This document shows positions 1-5,543 of a DNA stretch of 64,000 bases, piece by piece (positions within the stretch are counted from its first letter, which is position 1; every line of letters begins with the position of its first letter). Both the position numbers and the translations under genes were made by a program. The stretch is from Polaribacter sp. KT25b (lineage in GTDB: Bacteria > Bacteroidota > Bacteroidia > Flavobacteriales > Flavobacteriaceae): contig NZ_LT629752.1 of assembly GCF_900105145.1 (NCBI RefSeq), forward strand, positions 3,725,501-3,789,500. Direction: 5' to 3'. Under the pieces are notes generated by a model. The model was not told where the DNA came from and searched no databases. It was given only the letters and a program-made list of their open reading frames with translations.

Positions 1-1
1 A

Positions 2-499
2 TACAAAAGAATGATGGAAGTAAGTGATAATTTTTTAGCAGAACAGATTTTAATTTTGGCATCATCAACAATTTCTGATACTTTAAATACAACTTTTGCC
101 AAAAATTTTATGCTAGAAAATCAATTAAAAGATTTAGAACAAAAACCACGTTGGGTAGATGGTTCTGGCTTGAGCAGATATAACTTATTTACACCAAATT
201 CTTTTGTACAAGTATTAACTAAAATGTATCAAAAAATACCAGAAGAAAGATTGTTCCAGTTTTTTCCTGTTGGTGGAAAATCTGGTACTTTAAAAAATTG
301 GTATGCAGGAAATCCAACACCATATATTCATGCAAAATCGGGTACTTTGGGTAACAATTATAATTTAAGCGGATATTTAATTACAAACTCGGGCAAAGTT
401 TTAATTTTTAGCTATATGAATAATCATTATATGCATTCTAATGCTGATGTAAAAAAGAAAATGCAAGCCGTTTTTGAAGAGTTAAGAGACAATTATTAA
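2..499 (+). CDS. dacB: D-alanyl-D-alanine carboxypeptidase/endopeptidase (PBP4 family), C-terminal part
   Basis: Partial: the reading frame is already open at the window edge, so the start and the catalytic SxxK lie upstream. What remains shows two of the three penicillin-binding motifs: an SxN-type motif (SDNFLAEQ) near the start and the KTG-like box (HAKSGTLGN) about 110 residues later, followed by the usual GYL beta strand. The family (peptidase S13, DacB/PBP4) trims peptidoglycan stem peptides in the periplasm. The stop overlaps the 3' end of the convergent RNA methyltransferase gene by 4 nt. The family call is firm; which paralogue it is cannot be decided from the C-terminal part. Confidence 0.85.
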   Translation, partial: YKRMMEVSDNFLAEQILILASSTISDTLNTTFAKNFMLENQLKDLEQKPRWVDGSGLSRYNLFTPNSFVQVLTKMYQKIPEERLFQFFPVGGKSGTLKNWYAGNPTPYIHAKSGTLGNNYNLSGYLITNSGKVLIFSYMNNHYMHSNADVKKKMQAVFEELRDNY

Positions 500-951
500 A
501 AACTAAACTTTGCTTGTCTATCGTACATAATAATACTTCCTGCTACAGAAACGTCTAAGCTTAATTCAGATTTAAATTTCACTAAATGATGCGATTTTTC
601 AATGGCTATTTTAGACAATCTATGATCTTCTGCACCTAATAAATAAACGCAACGTCTTGGATGCTTAAAAGTTTCTAATTGTACTGCTTTTTCATCTAAT
701 TCTACACCAACCAACATAGCACCTTTAGGAAGATTGTTAAAGAAATCTTCAAAAGTTTCGTAATGGAAGTAAGGCATTGCACCAATAGCTTTATGAGTGT
801 TGCAAGCTTGTTTTGCATAGCGATTACCAATGGTAAAGATAAAACTAGCACCCATATTTTGGGCAGAACGCCAAAGAACACCTAAATTTTCAGGAGTTTT
901 TCCATTCTGAATTCCAATTCCGAAAAAACCTTGTTCTAAATTGTTTACCAT
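496..951 (-). CDS. SPOUT-class (TrmH/SpoU family) RNA 2'-O-methyltransferase
   Basis: A 151-residue single-domain SPOUT methyltransferase expected to transfer a methyl group from SAM to a ribose 2'-OH of tRNA or rRNA. Motif 1 is seen as NLGVLWRSAQNMGA, motif 2 as LLGAEDHRLS and motif 3 as LDVSVAGSIIMYD, which together form the trefoil-knot SAM site. Its ATG overlaps the stop codon of a truncated mutS 3' end (TAATG at 949-953), which suggests it was once translationally coupled behind a complete mutS. That arrangement is now broken by the insertion at 1107-5539. The exact RNA target cannot be read from the sequence. Confidence 0.85.
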   Translation of the reverse strand: MVNNLEQGFFGIGIQNGKTPENLGVLWRSAQNMGASFIFTIGNRYAKQACNTHKAIGAMPYFHYETFEDFFNNLPKGAMLVGVELDEKAVQLETFKHPRRCVYLLGAEDHRLSKIAIEKSHHLVKFKSELSLDVSVAGSIIMYDRQAKFSF

Positions 952-1106
952 TATTTTTTTACAAGCATTCTCTTAATCTCATTCAGCTTCATTAATGCCT
1001 CAATAGGCGTTAATGTATCAATATTTGTAGCAAGAATTTCTTCTTTAATATTTTCTAAAAGAGGATCATCTAACTGAAAAAAGCTGAGTTTCATTTCTTT
1101 ATGTTG
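951..1106 (-). pseudogene. Duplicated 3' end of mutS (51 codons plus stop, no gene body)
   Basis: These 156 bp align without gaps to the last 156 bp of the complete mutS at 5540-5695, with about 14 differences counted by eye (roughly 91% identity). The encoded tails are almost identical: of the shared residues only one Lys/Gln difference stands out, so nearly all substitutions are synonymous. Homology stops abruptly at 1106. The fragment's stop overlaps the ATG of the downstream methyltransferase. The pattern means this tail diverged while part of a working mutS and was not decaying in place, so one of the two tails probably came from a related strain along with the insertion. It has no start and is not expected to be made as a protein. 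Confidence 0.9.
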
Positions 1107-1581
1107 ATTATTCTGATAAAATATAGATTTCTTAAATCCAGAAAACCTCGAGTTTTATTGAAAAATTATTTTTAGTTAACTTATTTATAATAAACTATTT
1201 ATAAATTTTCTTCTCCCTGTTTCTGGGGAGTTAACTCCCCATAAATGGGTATTGATTTGTATGTTTTTTGCTTTTATATTGCAAACAGAAAAAATGCTAA
1301 GATTTTATGGTAAAAGAAAGAGAGATTAATAATCTCATGTCTAGATATATTAATGCTATAAAATAGATAGTAAAAATAGTTGGACGAATTCTAATTCTGA
1401 AAGCTCTAAGCATTGGTAGTAACAAATAATAATTAGGGATAAAAGAACTATTTATTTAGATATAAGTGGTTGTGTGCAATTAAACGAAGCCTAACAATAT
1501 CCGAGAGAGTTCTCTGGTTGGAAGAAAAAAATAAATGAGATAAAACTTAAAATATAATTTTAACTTTAAAAACTATTAAAT
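1107..1581. other. AT-rich non-coding left flank of the insertion, with two perfect palindromes
   Basis: No credible gene is present over 475 bp. Two dyads stand out: GGGGAGTTAACTCCCC at 1225-1240, unusually GC-rich for the surroundings, and GAGATTA-a-TAATCTC at 1322-1336. At 1466-1477 begins a block (GTGGTTGTGTGC, then ATTAAAC) that is the inverse of the start of the palindromic repeat at 2639 and resembles the edge after that repeat at 2766. The stretch also supplies the promoter region of the lipoprotein gene at 1582; no consensus Bacteroidetes promoter was identified with confidence. Confidence 0.6.
1466..1477 (+). repeat. 12-bp inverted repeat, left arm of cassette unit 1
   Basis: GTGGTTGTGTGC is the exact reverse complement of GCACACAACCAC at 2639-2650, and the similarity continues imperfectly for about 24 bp in all. 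The two arms bracket the lipoprotein gene and the small membrane protein gene, so they mark the probable ends of one mobile or exchangeable unit. Confidence 0.65.
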
Positions 1582-2448
1582 ATGAAAATTTTAGATACAA
1601 TTAACAGTTCAATTAAAAAGTTTGCAAAAGGAATGTTTGCTCTTTTTACAATAAATATTTTAATATTTGGAGGGATTTTATTAGTACAATCTTGCCAAAC
1701 TGAAGATTTTCAAGAGCAATTAGATGCTAATGCAAATTTTTTATCTGTTTTAGAGCAGAATAAAATGGATTTAAATCAAGCAAATTTAATTCTCCCGAAA
1801 TTCAAAAAGAAAAATTTATTTAGAAAAGGCATAGATTCAGATAATGAAATAGTTTCATTAAGTTTCCCTGACAATTTTAGTGAAAACGAAATTGACGAAA
1901 TAAATAATAATACAGAGTCTTTTACTGATTTAATGGGTGCTATTCAAAAATACGATGCAGTTATGACTTATGATAATTCTGAATCTGAAATTGTTTACGA
2001 TATTCCCGTAGAAGAAGTTACAAATATGCTTCAACCAACTTTAATTGAAGCTAAAAAATATTTATATACAAAAGGCTTTAATGATTTAGAAATTCAGAAT
2101 ATGATTTTGGAAGAAGAAGGTCAAGAATTAGATTTGATTCCTTTTGTTATGGCTTTAACATCTATTGAAAAAAATCAAAAACAAGCGAACAATATAAAAT
2201 CCCCAAACTTATTTGCGAATACAGCTTATGCGAAAGTAAATTATAAAGATTATATTAGATGTGCTATTATTGGAATTGGTGCAGATGCTATATGGGCATT
2301 AGGTGGTTCAAGCTCTTCAAGTTGGGGAAAAGCAGCAATGAAAAGAGCTTTTGGAGCTGTTGCAAAAAGACTTTTAGGACCTATTGGAGTAGCTATTGCA
2401 GTAGGCACATTTGGTATATGTATTGCTGAAGCGTATTTAACCGATTAA
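1582..2448 (+). CDS. Putative lipoprotein with hydrophobic Gly/Ala/Ser-rich C-terminus (toxin-like candidate)
   Basis: No family is recognised. The 288-residue product starts with a hydrophobic segment (residues 18-37) ending in a lipobox-like LVQSC with Cys38, followed by an acidic, Asn-rich helical body (40-215). A short signal-like LFANTAYAK stretch precedes a hydrophobic C-terminal part (about 225-285) with GIGADA, a GGSSSSS run and LLGPIGVAIAVG. That tail resembles membrane-active peptides or glycine-zipper domains. A 58-residue two-helix membrane protein gene begins 10 nt after the stop, and a palindromic repeat follows. The second unit at 4327-5402 has the same layout. A toxin with an immunity partner is inferred from this layout only. 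Confidence 0.55.
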   Translation: MKILDTINSSIKKFAKGMFALFTINILIFGGILLVQSCQTEDFQEQLDANANFLSVLEQNKMDLNQANLILPKFKKKNLFRKGIDSDNEIVSLSFPDNFSENEIDEINNNTESFTDLMGAIQKYDAVMTYDNSESEIVYDIPVEEVTNMLQPTLIEAKKYLYTKGFNDLEIQNMILEEEGQELDLIPFVMALTSIEKNQKQANNIKSPNLFANTAYAKVNYKDYIRCAIIGIGADAIWALGGSSSSSWGKAAMKRAFGAVAKRLLGPIGVAIAVGTFGICIAEAYLTD

Positions 2449-2458
2449 ATTTATATCT

Positions 2459-2635
2459 ATGTTATATTTTGTAATACTACCTATAATCGCTGTAAGTATA
2501 AAAACCAGAATAGATAATATAATTTTATCTGTTAAGAATAAAAATAAAGAAAAAACAAAAGCTGAATTAATTTTTCTTTGTTTTACAATTATTATAATAT
2601 TTATTACAATTTCAGCTATTGAATACAGAACATAA
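2459..2635 (+). CDS. Small two-helix membrane protein, putative immunity-like partner
   Basis: This 58-codon gene starts at an ATG 10 nt after the stop of the lipoprotein gene. Residues 1-14 and 39-53 are hydrophobic and flank a lysine-rich loop (KNKNKEKTK), so two membrane segments are likely. The size, position and topology match the 56-residue gene at 5232-5402 that follows the second lipoprotein, though the sequences are not obviously alike. It resembles bacteriocin immunity proteins in organisation. No family is recognised and function is inferred from synteny. An 82-codon frame on the opposite strand overlaps it but lacks comparable support. Confidence 0.5.
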   Translation: MLYFVILPIIAVSIKTRIDNIILSVKNKNKEKTKAELIFLCFTIIIIFITISAIEYRT

Positions 2636-2638
2636 ACT

Positions 2639-2773
2639 GCACACAACCACGTATATAAAAAATAGCAGTTAAGTGCTAACCTCAAAGCTTGTACTTTTCT
2701 GCTATTTTAATTTAAAAACTGAAAATAATAGTAATTTTACTCTTCTACTTTTCATATACAATAACGTTATGCC
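2639..2773 (+). repeat. Palindrome-rich repeat, copy 1 (cassette boundary, attC-like shape)
   Basis: About 130 bp matching copy 2 at 5414-5543. It opens with CACAACCACGTATATA and closes with AACGTTATGCC. Within it AAATAGCAG (2658-2668) pairs with CTGCTATTT (2699-2707), enclosing the small palindrome CAAAGCTTG. In copy 2 the same arms and inner palindrome exist with different bases, so folding is conserved rather than sequence. It lies directly after the small membrane protein gene. A recombination site, a terminator or both are possible. Confidence 0.7.
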
Positions 2774-2839
2774 ACATTAAACAAATATACTTTCCTGAAA
2801 TAGGTTGACTAAAAATTAAACACTTAATTATAGTCACTT

Positions 2840-3298
2840 ATGAAAACACAAAATGAACACTGCCGAAAAAAAACTTACGAAAAAGTAACTTTAGAGCTTA
2901 AATTATTAGTCGTTGACCAAATTCAAAATGGTCAGATCTCAACCAACTTCGCTTCTAAAAAATATGACATTCCTAGAACTACCATTGGCTATTGGATTAA
3001 AAAATATAGTACTTTAGTGCAACAAAATACAGGAATGAGCAAAATAAACGAAATAAAAAAATTAAAGGAACGTATTGAAGCCCTTGAGTTTATCAAAGAC
3101 TTTCAGCAAGATATTATTGCCGATATGGAAATCATTACAGGAGTCGATTTATCAAAAAAGTCGCTGCCCAAAACATTAGTAAAAGAGATAGAGCTAAAAA
3201 AGAAAAACCGTTTAAAAGAAAGTGGTTCTATGAATGTTTTGGGATTAGTAAACAAGCCTTCTACAAAAGATGTAAAGAGCAAGAAATCAAACAAATAA
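2840..3298 (+). CDS. IS3-family transposase OrfA (helix-turn-helix)
   Basis: The 152-residue product has an N-terminal helix-turn-helix (about 25-65, with FASKKYDIPRTTIGYWIKKY) that binds the IS ends, then a leucine-rich coiled coil (about 70-100, INEIKKLKERIEALEFIKD) used for multimerisation. The slippery heptamer A AAA AAG lies in frame at 3196-3202. Slipping -1 there joins the first 121 codons to OrfB and gives a fusion transposase of about 417 residues. Without slippage translation ends at 3298. Confidence 0.88.
   Translation: MKTQNEHCRKKTYEKVTLELKLLVVDQIQNGQISTNFASKKYDIPRTTIGYWIKKYSTLVQQNTGMSKINEIKKLKERIEALEFIKDFQQDIIADMEIITGVDLSKKSLPKTLVKEIELKKKNRLKESGSMNVLGLVNKPSTKDVKSKKSNK
3196..3202 (+). 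promoter_or_regulatory. Programmed -1 ribosomal frameshift site (A AAA AAG)
   Basis: The zero frame reads CTA AAA AAG, placing the heptamer A AAA AAG in the correct phase. The -1 frame continues open from 3202 through the OrfB catalytic domain to 4092. The same heptamer serves in many IS3 elements and in dnaX of enterobacteria. A downstream stimulatory structure was not worked out. Confidence 0.85.
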
Positions 3299-4092
3299 AT
3301 TATGATAAACTTATTGTAATGATACTAGATTATCGCAAAAAAGTAGGCATGAGAACTGGTGGTATTAAGCTGTATGATGAACTAAAATCTGACTTCATAA
3401 AACAAAACATAAAGATGGGAAGAGATAAATTTTACGACTTTTTAAGGCTCCATAATTTGCTCGTCCCTAAGCTTAAAAATTACGTGACAACAACAGATTC
3501 GAATCATCAATTTAGAAAATATAAAAACCTGATTAAAGACCAAGTGCCTAATAGACCAGAACAACTCTGGGTAACCGATATAACATACATTAAAACAGAA
3601 AATGGACACAATTATCTAGCAATCGTAACAGATGCTTATTCCAAGCAAATTATGGGCTATAAATTAGATAACAACATGAAAACATCTCTTTGTACAGAAG
3701 CTCTTGCTATGGCTATTAAAAACAGAAAATATCCTGATGAAAAACTAATTCATCATTCCGATAGAGGTTTTCAATACTGTAATCCTAAATACACAGCATT
3801 TGCCGAAGAAAATGGAATGATAATGAGTATGACAGAACAATATGATCCTTACGAAAATGCAATCGCTGAGAGAATTAATAGAACTTTAAAATATGAATAT
3901 GGACTTAGAAACTGTATTAAAAACACTGCTATTGCTCAAGAAATCACAAAACAAGCTGTAGATATATACAATAATTTGAGAAAGCATTTTAGCCTAGATT
4001 TAAGAAATCCTGCTGACGTACATTTAAATCCTAACATCAAATACAAATCATATCGAAAAAATAAAGTAAATTTACCTGAACTTAAAATTTAA
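3199..4092 (+). CDS. IS3-family transposase OrfB, DDE (rve) catalytic domain
   Basis: This is read in the -1 frame as a fusion with OrfA; the first internal ATG (3319) lies past conserved sequence such as YECFGISKQAFYKR, so independent initiation there would lose part of the HTH_21 region. The RNase H-like catalytic core carries D in WVTDITY, D in HHSDRG and E in NAIAERINRTLK, with exactly 35 residues between the last two. It cuts and joins the IS ends. All catalytic residues are present and no internal stop is seen, so the element looks active. Confidence 0.9.
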   Translation, partial: KEKPFKRKWFYECFGISKQAFYKRCKEQEIKQINYDKLIVMILDYRKKVGMRTGGIKLYDELKSDFIKQNIKMGRDKFYDFLRLHNLLVPKLKNYVTTTDSNHQFRKYKNLIKDQVPNRPEQLWVTDITYIKTENGHNYLAIVTDAYSKQIMGYKLDNNMKTSLCTEALAMAIKNRKYPDEKLIHHSDRGFQYCNPKYTAFAEENGMIMSMTEQYDPYENAIAERINRTLKYEYGLRNCIKNTAIAQEITKQAVDIYNNLRKHFSLDLRNPADVHLNPNIKYKSYRKNKVNLPELKI

Positions 4093-4326
4093 ACTAAAAG
4101 CTAGTTCAAATTATTTTTTTGCCTTCTAAACGGCTAAAAAAAATACTTTGAACGGGTAAATTAATAAAAAAAAAGGTCAACCTATATCAGTATAATACAA
4201 AAAATTACGGTCGAAAACGGACTGACCAATCCGACTAAATTTTCATAAAAATTAGTGAGTGGAGTATATGAAAGCTGAAAAACCACTTTATAAAAAAAAG
4301 CAATCTTTTCAAAAAAATAAATTAAA

Positions 4327-5226
4327 ATGAAAAAAACATTGAATTCCATAATTATTCTAATAATAGGTTTCCTAATATTCGGATGTTCTTATGAAATAAG
4401 TCGAATGGACTCTGTAGTAAATAAACTTTGATCAAGCGATATTGTGAAAATTAAACAAGTTGGAGAAAATCATACAATTGCATTAAATGCTGTTTACAAA
4501 GATTTATTGAGAAAGAAAAATGAGAATATAAAATTTAGAACTAGCGTAGTTGACCCAAGAGTTAATGTAAATAATATATTAAGTACAGTTGGCGAAACTA
4601 TTTATTCAGGAAATGAGTTAATTACATATAAGGAATCAATTACGACAGGAGAAAGTAATATTACGCAAGCTGATAGTTTAAATAATTACAAAACATTTAG
4701 TAATACTTTAGAAATTTCGTTTAACGATATAAGTAATTCTTTTAATTCAAGTGGCTTGAATTCAGAAACTAATGAAAATTATCTAAATGAAATAAAAAAT
4801 ATTATGCTTGGAAGTTTCAACGCAACTGACTCAAATGATATAGTTAGTAATTTAGACACAAAGTTTAATATAATACAATATGATACGTCATTAACATTGT
4901 CACAAAAGGCAATACTACTTTCAACAATTGATTTATATAAAGATTCACTTTTATACTGGGAATCTAATATTGACGATTGGATTAACTTAAATGATAATGT
5001 TGCAAAACGTATAGATGGGCCAGATATTAATTACACAGTAGTTGGTGCAGCAGATGCAATTGGTGCTGTTAGAGGTGGAATTGCTGGTGCTGCATCTGGA
5101 GTATTATTAGGTGGAATAGGTGCTGTACCTGGCGCAATTTGTGGGGCTTTAGCTGGTGGAGCTCAAGGCTCTGCTTTAGCAGTTGGTGCACAATTACTCG
5201 CTTGGGCTTGGGACTCATTTTGGTAG
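4327..5226 (+). pseudogene. Second lipoprotein with glycine-zipper C-terminus, interrupted by an in-frame TGA
   Basis: The ATG at 4327 starts a clear lipoprotein signal (lipobox LIFGC, Cys20). After 34 codons there is a TGA at 4429-4431, and the same frame then continues open to 5226, so one nonsense change splits a gene of about 300 codons. A GTG at 4444 could restart translation but would lose the signal peptide. The C-terminal 65 residues are a run of small residues (GGIAGAASG, GGIGAVPGAICGA, GGAQGSA) typical of glycine zippers or membrane-inserting peptides, ending in aromatic residues. It parallels the gene at 1582. A sequencing error or recoding at the TGA are alternatives to a real mutation. 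Confidence 0.65.
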
Positions 5227-5231
5227 AAATT

Positions 5232-5402
5232 ATGAAAAGATTAAATTTAATTTCTTACGTAATTAGTGCTATATTATTCTTTCTAGTAATCTACTATATA
5301 ATTAAATTGTCAATTGAATATTCATTATTTCTGTCTATTTCTGTTTTCATATTGCCAATTATAGTAATTCAGATTTTGGCTTATTTAAAAACAAGAAAGT
5401 AA
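5232..5402 (+). CDS. Small two-helix membrane protein, putative immunity-like partner 2
   Basis: The product has 56 residues. The ATG at 5232 is chosen because it lies 5 nt after the stop of the preceding lipoprotein frame; a longer in-frame start at 5139 would sit inside that gene. Two hydrophobic segments (about 7-25 and 31-51) with a short polar link and a basic tail (KTRK) indicate an inner-membrane protein. Its position corresponds to the 58-residue gene of the first unit. Function unknown; the immunity role is inferred from gene order. Confidence 0.5.
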   Translation: MKRLNLISYVISAILFFLVIYYIIKLSIEYSLFLSISVFILPIIVIQILAYLKTRK

Positions 5403-5413
5403 ATAATAACTTG

Positions 5414-5543
5414 GCACAACCACGTATATAAAAAATAGCAGTTAATTGCTAACTACAAAGTTTGTACTTAACTGCTATTCTTATTGTTAAACTGAAAATA
5501 ATAGCATTTCACTCTGCTACTTTCTATAACACAACCACGTTAT
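5414..5543 (+). repeat. Palindrome-rich repeat, copy 2, ending in the mutS stop codon
   Basis: The copy matches 2639-2773. AATAGCAGTTAA and TTAACTGCTATT form perfect 12-bp arms around the small palindrome TACAAA-g-TTTGTA. A second small dyad (TAGCA...TGCTA) follows. The repeat ends with ACAACCACGTTAT, and the reverse-strand stop codon of mutS (5540-5542) is part of that terminal motif. The insertion boundary is therefore exactly at the end of mutS. Confidence 0.7.

Larger units (their letters stand above)
2796..4189 (+). mobile_element. IS3-family insertion sequence, about 1.4 kb, complete
   Basis: Terminal inverted repeats are visible: TGAAATAGGTTGAC at 2796-2809 and the reverse complement of TGATATAGGTTGAC at 4176-4189, one mismatch in 14. 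Ends of the TG...CA type, a length near 1.4 kb, two overlapping reading frames with a -1 slippery site, and a DD(35)E transposase all fit IS3. The immediately flanking bases (TTTCC and GTATA) give no clear target-site duplication, which suggests recombination after insertion. It separates the two lipoprotein cassettes and may have helped assemble them. Confidence 0.9.

Noticed and set aside
951..1106. mutS tail as a small functional gene
   Set aside because: It lacks a plausible start region, and its sequence is explained by duplication of the mutS end.
2437..2685. 82-codon frame on the minus strand after the first cassette lipoprotein
   Set aside because: It overlaps the lipoprotein end and the palindromic repeat; the plus-strand 58-codon gene has better position and a counterpart in unit 2.
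3103..3294. 63-codon frame on the minus strand
   Set aside because: Shadow of the transposase OrfA region, hydrophobic because of the AT-rich complement.
5139..5402. 87-codon frame starting inside the second cassette lipoprotein
   Set aside because: The first 31 codons lie out of frame within the lipoprotein gene; the ATG at 5232 gives a normal gene spacing.
2639..5543. Calling the palindromic repeats true integron attC sites
   Set aside because: The end motif GTTATGC does not fully fit GTTRRRY and no integron integrase is in the window; only the shape is similar.
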